64,000 nucleotides of DNA, taken from Granulosicoccus sp965214025. Its GTDB lineage: Bacteria; Pseudomonadota; Gammaproteobacteria; Granulosicoccales; Granulosicoccaceae. Numbering within the stretch: the stretch's first letter is position 1; each line of letters opens with the position of its first letter. Location of the stretch: the NCBI GenBank assembly GCA_965214025.1, contig CBDCAW010000083.1, positions 62,001 through 126,000 on the forward strand. The letters are read 5' to 3'. Position numbers and translations under genes: made by a program. Positions 8,219 to 17,392 of the stretch are shown here, piece by piece. The notes beneath the pieces were generated by a model. It did not search any database. It was given only the letters and a program-made list of their open reading frames with translations, and was not told where the DNA came from.

Positions 8219-9868
8219 CTAGCCGTGCGACAGCTTGTTCGCCCTTACGAGCTTCAGCTCGCTGCGCAGCCCGATCACCACACTGACGCACATCAACAGC
8301 AGCACGAAGGTGAACGGCAGACCGGTGGTGACCACCATCGATTGCAAGGCCTTGAGACCACCACCCATCAGTAGAGCGATGGCGATCAGACCTTCGAAGG
8401 TGCACCAGAACACGCGCTGCGGAATCGGGCCATCGGTCTTGCCACCGGCCGTGATTGCATCGATGACAAGCGAGCCGCTGTCGGATGAGGTGATGAAGAA
8501 CACCGCCACCAGGATGATGCCGAGCAACGAGGTGACCTGCGACAACGGTAGCTGATCGAACATGGTGAACAGCTTCACTTCCAGGTCGGCATCGGCCACG
8601 GCCTTGTAACCGTCGTTGATGTATTGCTCGAAGGCCACGCCACTGAAGATGGACATCCAGATCATGCAGACCGCTGACGGCACCAGCAGTACGCACACCA
8701 TGAATTCACGTACCGTTCGACCGCGACTCACGCGAGCGATGAACATGCCGACGAACGGCGACCAGGAGACCCACCAGGCCCAGTAGAACGAAGACCAGCC
8801 CTGCGCGAAGTTGGTGTCTTCACGACCGAAGGGTTGCGACAGCGCCGGCAGATACTGGAAGTAGGCCACGAAGGAGTCGCCGATGCGCGCCAGCAGTGCC
8901 ATGGTGGGACCGATGAAGAAGATGAACAACAGCAGGATGAAGGCCAGCACCATGTTGATCTCGGAGGCGATCTTCACACCGCCATCCAGACCGCGCACCA
9001 CCGAGATCAATGCCACGCCGGTGATGGCGGCGATCAGAAGGATCTTCATGGTGTCGGACACCGGCACACCGTACAGGTAGTTCAGACCCGCATTGATCTG
9101 TTCGGCGCCCAGGCCCAGGGACGTGGCCAGACCGAACAGGGTGGCAAGAACCGCCATGATGTCGATGACGTGCCCGGTCCAGCCCCATACCCGCTCTCCG
9201 AAGATCGGGTAGAAGACCGAACGCATCGACAGCGGCAGACCCTTGTTGAACGCGAACAGGGCGAGCGCCAGTGCGACCACCGCATAGATTGCCCAGGCCT
9301 GCAGACCCCAGTGATACAGCGTTGCAGCGAGACCGAGCCTGGCTGCGGCTGCCTCGTCGCCCGGCATGCCGGCCAGCGGTGCCCAGCTTTCGGGCGTGCC
9401 GGCATCGGAGGCCACTGCCGTGCCGAAATGGGTCATCGGCTCGCCGACGCCCCAGAACAGCAGGCCTATACCCATGCCGGCGGCGAACAGCATCGCAAGC
9501 CACCCTGGATACCCGTAGTCGGGTTTGGCGTCCACACCACCAAGACGGATGGCACCCAGCGGCGTGAAGATCAGCGCGATGCAGAAGATGCCGAAGAAGT
9601 TCGCCGTCAGGATGAAGAACCAGTCGAAGCGCTGAGTCGTCCACGCCATCATGTCGGCGAAGACGGCAGTGGCGGCATCGGCAAAGACAAGTGTACCGAG
9701 TACGAACAGCACGATCAGACCGGCGGATATCGCGAACACGGGGTTGTGAATGTCCAACCCGAAGGGCCCCAACTTACCCGTGTAATTGTCCTGGCCGATC
9801 TCGTACGGCGTATTGACCGCTCCGCCGCCGGCCGGAGCCGGGATGGCGGAATTGGCTTCACTGCTCAT
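8219..9868 (-). CDS. BCCT family transporter (betaine/choline/carnitine type)
   Basis: A 549-residue secondary carrier with twelve predicted helices of the betaine-choline-carnitine transporter family. Diagnostic segments are the glycine-rich GMGIGLLFWGVGEP in helix three, the HWGLQAWAIY block, and the helix-eight signature WWVSWSPFVGMFIARVSRGRTVREF, whose Trp residues form the substrate box. The GMGIGL form is shared by many sodium- or proton-coupled betaine carriers. The start is taken at the ATG at 9866-9868 because a strong GAGGGGA ribosome-binding site precedes it. A GTG two codons earlier is the alternative. The gene stands alone, facing the GH16 gene across an 826-bp gap. Likely roles are osmoprotection or uptake of betaine as carbon and nitrogen source. 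Confidence 0.9.
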   Translation of the reverse strand: MSSEANSAIPAPAGGGAVNTPYEIGQDNYTGKLGPFGLDIHNPVFAISAGLIVLFVLGTLVFADAATAVFADMMAWTTQRFDWFFILTANFFGIFCIALIFTPLGAIRLGGVDAKPDYGYPGWLAMLFAAGMGIGLLFWGVGEPMTHFGTAVASDAGTPESWAPLAGMPGDEAAAARLGLAATLYHWGLQAWAIYAVVALALALFAFNKGLPLSMRSVFYPIFGERVWGWTGHVIDIMAVLATLFGLATSLGLGAEQINAGLNYLYGVPVSDTMKILLIAAITGVALISVVRGLDGGVKIASEINMVLAFILLLFIFFIGPTMALLARIGDSFVAYFQYLPALSQPFGREDTNFAQGWSSFYWAWWVSWSPFVGMFIARVSRGRTVREFMVCVLLVPSAVCMIWMSIFSGVAFEQYINDGYKAVADADLEVKLFTMFDQLPLSQVTSLLGIILVAVFFITSSDSGSLVIDAITAGGKTDGPIPQRVFWCTFEGLIAIALLMGGGLKALQSMVVTTGLPFTFVLLLMCVSVVIGLRSELKLVRANKLSHG

Positions 9869-10694
9869 AGGCACTTCCCCTCATTTGTTTTCTATGGATT
9901 GTTCGGGGCCGAATTGGAGGAACGGCGCCTGACGAACGCGGTAGTAGATGAAGCCATACAAGTCATGCTCATGACATGAAGATGAATGGTCTTAATACCA
10001 TCCTAGCCTTTCTGTCTCTGCTTGGCCACCCGCGCGCCGGACGCCGAATAACTCTCGGATACCCTCCAACCGTGGGCCAGAACACGCTTGAAGCGCCACA
10101 TGAGCGCGATTGCGCGCGATTCTCACGGAGTCTTGACAGACTGAAAAAAAACCTGAAACAACGCGACAGTAATCGCTGCTATTCAGCTTAAATTCAGAAA
10201 TTCAGGTGTTTTCTCACAGTATATTTCCTAATGTTAATAATGAAGCGGCTTATACATGCCAGCTCTGTAACCTTTCTGAGATAGTATCTACACCTCTTCG
10301 GGCTGTGACCTTATTCACGTTCCAGCCAGTGTCAGCGGCATCAGGGAATGATTGACAGGAAAGCTCATTCAATGGACGAAGTGGGGAGTCCGGGCGAAAG
10401 GTGCGCTCGTTCAGCCTTGTATTGCGAGCGCCCACCTCTTAGCCGCACTCCGGCAGGCCCGGTACCGGCAACACCTTGGCTTGTCAGTCGAAGGTTCTCG
10501 ATCACGCCGCCTCTTGTGATCAACTTCTTCCAGGCCACTCACAAGTCAACGTCTGCAGCCCGCTCCGCGGATATTGCTGCCCGGCCGTATTCACGCATCG
10601 GTTGCCCCGACACCGATCGCGACGTCTCTCACCTGAGCTGGCACGTACTGCCACTCTTGTCGACTTCAATTTTGTAAACCGTTGGAATATATCC
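9869..10694. other. Long divergent intergenic region, partly AT-rich
   Basis: No convincing gene is seen in these 826 bp between the divergent BCCT and GH16 genes. The stretch 10130-10310 is much richer in A and T than its surroundings. It has a TTGACA box at 10133-10138 (without a good -10 partner), an A8 run, and three close copies of ATTCAG between 10180 and 10205. It probably holds the promoters of both genes. Frames through 10348-10690 have poor codon use and no start signal. Confidence 0.5.
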
Positions 10695-12008
10695 ATGTTT
10701 CAGAAGATCAGCTGTTCGATCCTGTTTTGCCTGACGTTCCCGATCGCGGCGATCGCGATCGAAAGGCCGCAGACCACCACGGGGGTCGAAGTTGCACCAT
10801 CGTCCGTGAAGTGGTCTTGGGCAAAGGTCGAGGATGCGGTCAGTTATGAAGTCAGCGTGGATGGCATCAAAGTCACGAACACGCCGGATACCAGCTACAC
10901 CAGTACCGACCTGTTCAAGGGTCAGCACTCGATGCATGTACGTGCAGTCGCCGCTGACTCCAGCACCTCCTACATCTCACCGACCGCCATCGTCATCGTC
11001 GGCGACGACTCTGCCGATCAAACCACTACCAACAAGCGCGAGTTCAGCGCCAGCGCCGACCCCACACTCATCGATCCGGCAAGTGCCTCAGAGCCCGGTG
11101 CCATCAGCAAGCCCGGATATGAGCTGGTGTTCAGCGACGAGTTCAACGGCACGTCCTTGAACGAATACCGCTGGAACACACACTTTCCATGGGATGGCGA
11201 GTTCAACGGCGAGCGCTACGAATATCGAGTGATCAACGGGGAAGACCAATTCTATGTGAGCATGCTCAGCGAAGATCCGGCGCACATCGACTTCGTTAGC
11301 AAGGCTCACAACCCGTTCGAGTTCAACGGGGAGCGGCTTGCGATAAGAGGCGTGAAGAACACCTTGAAGAACAACACCAACGGTCGCCGTTTCGGACCCT
11401 TGCGCGATATTGCAACACAGCAGACATTCCTGTCGGGTGTGATCACGACGTACGACAAGTTCGCTCAGAAGTACGGCTATTTCGAGGCGAAGATAAAGAT
11501 CCCGGGCCAGGATGGGACCTTTCCGGCGTTCTGGCTGCATCATCAACGACGCGCGAACGAAGACACGAGGAGGAGCGAGATCGACATCATGGAGAACCTG
11601 GGGCATGCGCCGCAGTACATCTACAACTCCTTTCATTGGTTCAAGAACGTCAGCGCAACCAACTACGGTGATCACATTTTCGAAAAGCCGCTGCCTTCGG
11701 GTCAGGTCTACACCGGTGTCGACTACAGCCTCGACTACCATGTCTATGCCGTCGAGTGGGATCCGAACAAGATCACCTGGTTCATCGATGGAGAAAAGGT
11801 TAGCGAGCTGAACAGTGAGAACGTCAATCACGAAGAGCTCTACGTGATCCTGAACCTTGCATTTGGCGGGAACTGGACGAACTTCGGCGAGAACGCCGGT
11901 GGCCTCGGGCGTGCTTCGGGTCAGGAATATCCGAACGGCAGCGACCTGGCCAAGTTCCAGAATCCGGCACTGGAAATAGACTACGTGCGGGCGTACAAGC
12001 GCAGGTAG
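10695..12008 (+). CDS. Secreted glycoside hydrolase family 16 (beta-glucanase-like)
   Basis: A 437-residue exported enzyme. Residues 1-21 form a Sec signal peptide (short basic start, then ILFCLTFPIAAIA). Residues 25-105 resemble a fibronectin type III-like domain, and the catalytic GH16 jelly roll covers about 140-437. The active-site signature SEIDIMEN is intact, with the nucleophile at Glu295, the assisting Asp297 and the acid/base at Glu300. GH16 members cleave beta-1,3/1,4-glucans, laminarin, agar, carrageenan or porphyran; which one applies here is not visible. A laminarinase-type role on algal glucan would fit the alpha-glucoside importer elsewhere in the window. The ATG is chosen at the signal peptide; upstream in-frame sequence is not coding-like. 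Confidence 0.9.
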   Translation: MFQKISCSILFCLTFPIAAIAIERPQTTTGVEVAPSSVKWSWAKVEDAVSYEVSVDGIKVTNTPDTSYTSTDLFKGQHSMHVRAVAADSSTSYISPTAIVIVGDDSADQTTTNKREFSASADPTLIDPASASEPGAISKPGYELVFSDEFNGTSLNEYRWNTHFPWDGEFNGERYEYRVINGEDQFYVSMLSEDPAHIDFVSKAHNPFEFNGERLAIRGVKNTLKNNTNGRRFGPLRDIATQQTFLSGVITTYDKFAQKYGYFEAKIKIPGQDGTFPAFWLHHQRRANEDTRRSEIDIMENLGHAPQYIYNSFHWFKNVSATNYGDHIFEKPLPSGQVYTGVDYSLDYHVYAVEWDPNKITWFIDGEKVSELNSENVNHEELYVILNLAFGGNWTNFGENAGGLGRASGQEYPNGSDLAKFQNPALEIDYVRAYKRR

Positions 12009-12026
12009 CCTGCCCGTTCAATCCGC

Positions 12027-12051
12027 CCTGGCCAGAGAATGTCTGGCCAGG
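12027..12051. terminator. Strong hairpin between convergent GH16 and tex genes
   Basis: A perfect 10-bp stem (CCTGGCCAGA paired with TCTGGCCAGG) with a five-base GAATG loop lies 18 bp after the GH16 stop and before the end of the convergent tex gene. Its position and strength suggest a bidirectional terminator, although no T run follows on either strand. Confidence 0.6.
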
Positions 12052-12108
12052 TCCGTCTGGTTAGTCAGGTCGGTCTGGTTGGCAAGTAAGGTCAGCCGGC
12101 AGGCAGGG

Positions 12109-14565
12109 TCACGGTTTGCCCTTCAGAGCCTCCTGCAATGAAAGGGCAAGCGCCGAAGGGGATTCTGCGCTGGTCTGAGTGCTTCGGGAACTTCCACCCC
12201 CGCCCTTCTCCGAACGTTTGCCCATCGGGCCGCCACGGCGGCCATCGGTACCGGACCTGCCGCGACCTTCGCGCTCTGAGCTTCCTGCCGCACCATCGCG
12301 CCGTCCACCGGCATTCCGGCGTGAAGCTCTACCGGACACATTGCCTGAGCCGTCGGCCCGATCGGCCGCGTGATCGCTCATCCGCATCGACAGGCCGATG
12401 CGTTGACGCGGCTCGTCGATGGCCATCACCTTCACGCTGACGATATCCCCTGCCTTCACGACCTCGCGCGGGTCGCGCACGAAGGTTTCGCTCATCGCGG
12501 AGATATGCACCAAGCCATCCTGATGTACCCCGATATCGACGAACGCACCGAACGCCGTGACATTGGTGATCTTGCCTTCCAGTACCTGATCCAGCGTCAG
12601 GTCGCCGATCTTCTCCACTCCCTCGGTAAAACGCACTGCGCGAAACGCCGGACGCGGATCGCGGCCGGGTTTCTCCAGCTCGGCGATGATATCCATGACC
12701 GTCGGCAAACCGAACTGCTCGTCGGTGAACGCGACGGCATCGAGCGTACGCAACCAGCCGGTGTCACCGATGACGGCACCCAGCGGCTTGCCCGCCCGGG
12801 CGACAATGCGTTCGACGACCGGGTAGCTCTCCGGGTGCACGCCCGAGGCGTCCAGCGGGTCGGCCCCTTGTGGTATGCGCAGGAACCCGGCAGCCTGCTC
12901 GAAGGCTCGTGGCCCCAGGCGCGGAACCTTCAGGAGCTCCTTGCGGCGTTTGAATCCACCATGCAGGTCACGGTATTCGACGATGTTCTCCGCCAGTGCA
13001 CTCGACAGGCCCGCCACTCGTGACAGCAGTGCTGTGGAAGCGGTGCCCAGGTCCACACCGACGGCATTCACGCAGTCTTCCACCGTGGCTTCGAGGCTTT
13101 GCGCCAGCGCTCGCTGCGACACATCGTGCTGGTACTGCCCGACGCCGATGGCGCGTGCATCGATCTTGACCAGTTCGGCCAGTGGATCCTGCAGGCGCCG
13201 TGCAATCGAGACAGCGCCACGAATGGTCACGTCCAGATCGGGAAACTCCCTCTCCGCCACCTCCGACGCCGAATACACCGATGCTCCGGCTTCCGACACC
13301 ACCACTCGCGTCAGGCGCTGTGGCCCGATACGCGCGACCAGCTCGTCGGCCAGCTTCTCGGTCTCCCGGCTTGCAGTACCGTTGCCCACCGCAATCAGCT
13401 CCACCGCGTGACGATTGCACAGAACGGCCAGCGTATCGAGCGACTCGCGCCATTGCTTGCGCGGTACGTGTGGAAAGATGGCAGTGTGATCGCACACTCG
13501 CCCGGAAGCATCGACTACACAAACCTTGACCCCGCTACGGTACCCCGGGTCAAGGCCGAGAACCGGACGTGGCCCGGCAGGTGCAGCCAGCAGCAGATCC
13601 TTCAGGTTGGCGGCGAACACACCGATGGCTTCGGCATCGGCACGCTCCCGCAAGGTGGTGAACAGTTCGCTCTCCAGATGTGCACACAGCTTGACGCTCC
13701 AGGTCCAGCTAACCACCCGGGCACGCCAGGCATCGGCCGGGCGAGCGGCGTCATCGAAACCGACATGCGCCGCCACCAGCGATATGCAGCCGTCCTCGTT
13801 GTAGTCGTCGCCCTGCTTGAGCAGAAGGTTCAGTGCGAGCACGCCTTCCCCACGGCCGCGGAACATGGCCAGTGCACGATGCCCCGGCACCCGACTCAAC
13901 GGCTCCTGATGGTCGAAGTAGTCGCTGAACTTGGCACCCTCGTCGGCCTTGCCGGCCACCAGCCGAGCGCACAGATACCCCTCGTCGGTGAGCTTGCGGC
14001 GCAGCCTGGCGATCAACGTCGCGTCCTCGGCAAACCGTTCCATCAATATGAAGCGTGCCCCGTCGAGAGCCGCCTTCACATCAGCCACTCCTTCGCCGGC
14101 ATCACCTTCCGCGCCCGCGCTGACGAAGCGCTGCGCCTCGATCTCCGGATCATGGGCGGGCTCGTTCCACAGCAGGGTGGCCAAGGGTTCGAGCCCCGCC
14201 TCGATCGCCATCTGGCCGCGGGTGCGACGCTTCTTCTTGTAAGGCAGGTACAGGTCTTCCAGCTCGGCCTTGGTCGTCGCACCGATCAGTCGTGACGTCA
14301 GCGCATCGTCGAGCTTGCCCTGCTCATCGATCGCCTTCGCGATCGAAGCGCGTCGTTCGTCCAGTTCGCGCAGGTAGTGCAGCCGCTCGTCCAGCTGACG
14401 TAGTTGCGCATCTGTCAGGCCACCGGTGGCCTCCTTGCGGTAACGCGAAATGAACGGCACGGTGTCGCCGCCATCGAGCATGGTGATGGCGGCATCGACC
14501 TGCCGGGTGGTCGCATCGATATGCTCGGCGATACGTTCGGGCAGCGTCGTCGCGGCCGCAATCAT
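12109..14565 (-). CDS. tex: Tex family transcription accessory protein (RNA-binding, S1 domain)
   Basis: An 818-residue cytosolic protein matching Tex along its whole length. It has an N-terminal helical Tex domain (TVPFISRYRKEATGGL near residue 36), a YqgF/RuvX-like RNase H-fold core (VLGLDPGYRSGVKVCVVD near 330), helix-hairpin-helix segments (around 490-560) and an S1 RNA-binding domain (about 650-720, GKITNVTAFGAFVDIGVHQDGLVH). Tex binds nucleic acid and influences transcription and virulence genes in other bacteria. The C-terminal 90 residues are a low-complexity Gly/Arg/Ser-rich tail. The stop region overlaps nothing. Its start overlaps the aroQ stop by four bases, an unusual but seemingly coupled pair. 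Confidence 0.93.
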   Translation of the reverse strand: MIAAATTLPERIAEHIDATTRQVDAAITMLDGGDTVPFISRYRKEATGGLTDAQLRQLDERLHYLRELDERRASIAKAIDEQGKLDDALTSRLIGATTKAELEDLYLPYKKKRRTRGQMAIEAGLEPLATLLWNEPAHDPEIEAQRFVSAGAEGDAGEGVADVKAALDGARFILMERFAEDATLIARLRRKLTDEGYLCARLVAGKADEGAKFSDYFDHQEPLSRVPGHRALAMFRGRGEGVLALNLLLKQGDDYNEDGCISLVAAHVGFDDAARPADAWRARVVSWTWSVKLCAHLESELFTTLRERADAEAIGVFAANLKDLLLAAPAGPRPVLGLDPGYRSGVKVCVVDASGRVCDHTAIFPHVPRKQWRESLDTLAVLCNRHAVELIAVGNGTASRETEKLADELVARIGPQRLTRVVVSEAGASVYSASEVAEREFPDLDVTIRGAVSIARRLQDPLAELVKIDARAIGVGQYQHDVSQRALAQSLEATVEDCVNAVGVDLGTASTALLSRVAGLSSALAENIVEYRDLHGGFKRRKELLKVPRLGPRAFEQAAGFLRIPQGADPLDASGVHPESYPVVERIVARAGKPLGAVIGDTGWLRTLDAVAFTDEQFGLPTVMDIIAELEKPGRDPRPAFRAVRFTEGVEKIGDLTLDQVLEGKITNVTAFGAFVDIGVHQDGLVHISAMSETFVRDPREVVKAGDIVSVKVMAIDEPRQRIGLSMRMSDHAADRADGSGNVSGRASRRNAGGRRDGAAGSSEREGRGRSGTDGRRGGPMGKRSEKGGGGSSRSTQTSAESPSALALSLQEALKGKP

Positions 14566-15029
14566 GGCTGTGCTCCGGGTTGCAGTTCCTGCGCCTCGCG
14601 CACCAGTGCATGGGCTGCACGCAACCCCAGCCGATAGCTGTTCATGCCGAAACCGCAGATCTGGCCGGTGACCACCGAACTGAACACCGAGGTATGCCGG
14701 AACGGCTCTCGTGCATGCACGTTCGACATGTGCAGCTCGACCACCGGCACCTCGAGCATGGCCAGTGCATCACGGATGCCATAGCTGTAGTGCGTCCAGG
14801 CGCCGGCATTCACCAGCACGGCGTCGGTCCCATCGGCAAGCGCCTGATGAACGCGCCCGCAGAACTCGCCTTCGTGATTGCTGTGAAAGGTGGCAACCTC
14901 CACGCCGAGCTCCGCAGCCAGCTCGCCCAGGGCAGAATCGATATCGCCGAGCGTGACGAGGCCATACTGCGCCGGGTCACGCTTGCCGAACATATCGTGG
15001 TTGATGCCGTGCATCATCAGTATCTTCAT
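14562..15029 (-). CDS. aroQ: Type II 3-dehydroquinate dehydratase
   Basis: A 155-residue protein of the type II dehydroquinase family, which converts 3-dehydroquinate to 3-dehydroshikimate in the shikimate or quinate pathway as a dodecamer. The expected active-site residues are visible: Asn10, Arg17, catalytic Tyr22, the NAGAWTH loop, and the LSNVHARE-like segment MSNVHAREPFRH with its His and Arg. The N-terminal motif is divergent: HGINHDMFG replaces the usual NGPNLNLLG, and WTHYSYGIRDAL replaces YTHTSVALRDAL. A variant substrate, or catabolic quinate use, is therefore possible. It is the first gene of an aroQ-tex pair. Confidence 0.82.
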   Translation of the reverse strand: MKILMMHGINHDMFGKRDPAQYGLVTLGDIDSALGELAAELGVEVATFHSNHEGEFCGRVHQALADGTDAVLVNAGAWTHYSYGIRDALAMLEVPVVELHMSNVHAREPFRHTSVFSSVVTGQICGFGMNSYRLGLRAAHALVREAQELQPGAQP

Positions 15030-15090
15030 GCCTGCCTCCCTGTCTGCTCCCTTGTTGCCCCCATGGGGATGAACCTCACGATGACCCGCT

Positions 15091-16053
15091 TCAGCGCTCC
15101 GGCTGCATGCCCTTGAGGTATTCGAAGGCTTCGCTGTCGGTCGACAGCATCAAGGTCGTGCTGTCCTTCATCACGCTCTTGTACATGTCCATGGTCTTCT
15201 GGAACTCGTAGAAATCTGCCGAGGTGTCATCCTTGGCATAAGCTTCGGCGTAGATGCTGGTGGCTTTGGCATCCGCCGCGCCACGTATCTGCTCCACTTC
15301 CCGGTACGCTTCCGAGCGAATCTTGTTCAGTTCCCGCTCGCGATTCCCGTTGATCCGCGCCGCCTCGCCATTGCCCTCCGAGCGGAATCGCTCGGCGATC
15401 TGCCGACGCTCGCTGATCATGCGATCGTAGATCTTCGGGCGCACGCTCTCGTTGTAGTTGATGCGCTTGAAGCGGATATCCAGCAGCTTGATGCCGAACA
15501 CTTCCACCTTCGGTGCCGCGGCGGCGTAGATTTCCTCCTCCACGCGCTGGCGCCCCTTGTCGATGGGTACGAGGTTACCCAGGGTGGCAAGGTCCGCATC
15601 CGTCAGCGCACTGTCGCGCAGCGGCTCACGGCCCTTGGTGGTGCGCACCATCTCGATCAGCTCGTGCTTGGCCACGGCGTTGCGCGTTTCGCTGCCGAGG
15701 ATGTCGTCGAGCCGGGAAAGCGCACTGCGCTCATCGCGCAGGCGCAGGAAATACTGCAAGGGGTCGACGATCTGCCAACGGGCGAACAGGTCGACCGCGA
15801 TGTAGAGCTTGTCTTTCGTGGGCATGTTGCTCGGATTGCCATCCCACTCGAGAATGCGCTTGTCGATGACGTTCGCCTGCTGCACGAACGGCAGCTTCAT
15901 CTTCAACCCCGCCTCGGTCACCGGCTCACCCACCGGTTTACCGAACTGGGTGAGAATCACCTGCTCCACCTCGTTCACGGTATACAGTGCGCTGAGCACG
16001 AGAAACAGCACGGCTGCCGCCAGCATGCCCACGGCAATCTGCAATGGCTTCAT
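15091..16053 (-). CDS. hflC: HflC, SPFH-domain membrane protein (FtsH protease regulator)
   Basis: A 320-residue protein with one N-terminal transmembrane helix (residues 5-27) followed by a periplasmic SPFH/PHB domain and a long coiled coil. It matches HflC in length and in segments such as EVEQVILTQFGKP and LDIRFKRINYNESVRPKIYDRMISERRQIAERFRSEGNGEA. HflC and HflK form a large cage around the FtsH protease and modulate its degradation of membrane proteins. The gene follows hflK with a four-base overlap, the standard hflKC order, but is not linked here to hfq or hflX. Confidence 0.93.
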   Translation of the reverse strand: MKPLQIAVGMLAAAVLFLVLSALYTVNEVEQVILTQFGKPVGEPVTEAGLKMKLPFVQQANVIDKRILEWDGNPSNMPTKDKLYIAVDLFARWQIVDPLQYFLRLRDERSALSRLDDILGSETRNAVAKHELIEMVRTTKGREPLRDSALTDADLATLGNLVPIDKGRQRVEEEIYAAAAPKVEVFGIKLLDIRFKRINYNESVRPKIYDRMISERRQIAERFRSEGNGEAARINGNRERELNKIRSEAYREVEQIRGAADAKATSIYAEAYAKDDTSADFYEFQKTMDMYKSVMKDSTTLMLSTDSEAFEYLKGMQPER

Positions 16054-17162
16054 CGTGCATTCTCCCCGGCCTGACCCTGCCCGGTTCCGGCATCGCCGGG
16101 ACCACGCCCGTTCTGCAGATCGAGTAGCGGTAGTATCTGTTGCGACTTCTCGTCGATGATGATCTTGTCGTCTACCCTCGGCAGCACTTCCTGCAGCGTC
16201 TCGATGTAGATGCGGCGGCGGGTGACGTCCGGCGCCTTGACGTATTCGGTGAGCACCGCGTTGAAGCGGGCAGCGTCACCCTCGGCTTCGTTGATCCGCT
16301 TCAGCCGGTAGCCATCCGCTGCGCGGATGCGCTGATCCTTCTCGCCCTCGGCCAGCGGTATCACCTTGTTGTATTCGCGCCGCGCCGCGTTGATCAGGCT
16401 CTCCTTTTCCTGCTGTGCCTGGTTCACCTCGTTGAACGATTCCTGTACCGGGCGTGGCGGATTGATATCCTTGAGCTGCACCTGGTCGATGCTGACACCA
16501 ATGCCGTAGCGACTGGTCAGCTCCTGCATGCGCGCCAGTGCCTCGGTCTCGATTTCCTGGCGGCCGATGGTGATGACCTCGTCGACGGTGCGATCGCCCA
16601 CCACCTCGCGCATCACCGATTCCGACAGGTCACGCAGGGTCTCCCCCGGGTTGCGTACCTCGAACAGGAACTTCCGTGGTTCCTCGATGCGGTACTGCAC
16701 GACCCACTCCACCAGTGCCGCGTTCAGGTCGCCGGTGACCATCTGCGCCTGCTGTTCGGTATCGGGCCGCGACTGGCTGGCGTTGGTGGCACCGCCGGTG
16801 GCGAAACCGAATTCCTGCTTCAGCTGCCGCTTGACCGGCACGATACTGACGACGTCGGCGCCCAGCGGCAGCTTGAAGTGCAGGCCCGGCGTAACCTCGT
16901 CGATGTACTTGCCGAACCGCTGCACCAGGCCGACCGAGTCGCTGGGTACCGTGTACGAGGCGGTGTAGGCGATGAGCAGCAACAGTACGCCTGCGGCGGC
17001 CAGCAGCGGGCCGCCGAGCCTGAAGCCACCGGAGCCACCGAAACCGCCGAAATTTCCGAAGTTCCCGAAGCCTCCAGACTTTCCGAAGCGCCCGAAACCC
17101 CGGTTGCCCGCAGGCTTCGAGAACGGGTCGCGCTGGGACTTGTTCACATCGACGAGGGCCAT
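16050..17162 (-). CDS. hflK: HflK, SPFH-domain membrane protein (FtsH protease regulator)
   Basis: A 370-residue partner of HflC. The cytoplasmic N-terminus is a Gly/Phe-rich low-complexity segment (residues 20-50, repeated GFG/NFG units). A transmembrane helix follows (about 52-72), then the SPFH domain (TVPSDSVGLVQRFGKY) and coiled coil (INPPRPVQESFNEVNQAQQEKE). The Gly-rich leader is normal for HflK, although its regular GF-NF pattern is striking. The start ATG is at the beginning of the MALVDVNKSQRDPF segment. It is transcribed away from pstS, sharing a 230-bp divergent gap. Confidence 0.93.
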   Translation of the reverse strand: MALVDVNKSQRDPFSKPAGNRGFGRFGKSGGFGNFGNFGGFGGSGGFRLGGPLLAAAGVLLLLIAYTASYTVPSDSVGLVQRFGKYIDEVTPGLHFKLPLGADVVSIVPVKRQLKQEFGFATGGATNASQSRPDTEQQAQMVTGDLNAALVEWVVQYRIEEPRKFLFEVRNPGETLRDLSESVMREVVGDRTVDEVITIGRQEIETEALARMQELTSRYGIGVSIDQVQLKDINPPRPVQESFNEVNQAQQEKESLINAARREYNKVIPLAEGEKDQRIRAADGYRLKRINEAEGDAARFNAVLTEYVKAPDVTRRRIYIETLQEVLPRVDDKIIIDEKSQQILPLLDLQNGRGPGDAGTGQGQAGENAR

Positions 17163-17392
17163 GGCCTGGGTGACTGCGGTGACTCGGTAGCCGGCAAGTC
17201 TGGCAGCTGCGTGCGAGGCTTACAAGCCAGCGAGCCAATCGCGATTGTTCAGGTTCTTAACAATCGTGTCACACGGCCAGCCTAGCCTGATTACCACAGG
17301 GGCTCGCAACGGTGTGCACCTGCAACGGCGACTCGTGACATGCACGGGCGCTTTTACTCGATTACCCGCATCACACTCCATCGGAGATTTTC

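Noticed and set aside
8834..9979. A 381-codon plus-strand frame opposite the BCCT gene
   Set aside because: Antisense shadow created by GC-rich third positions; the minus-strand BCCT protein is unambiguous.
13099..14295. A 398-codon frame opposite tex
   Set aside because: Antisense shadow of the intact Tex protein; no recognisable domain.
16140..17285. A 381-codon frame opposite hflK
   Set aside because: Shadow of HflK; composition typical of antisense translation.
17163..17392. Possible Pho box upstream of pstS
   Set aside because: Only scattered partial matches to the direct-repeat consensus were seen, not enough to annotate.
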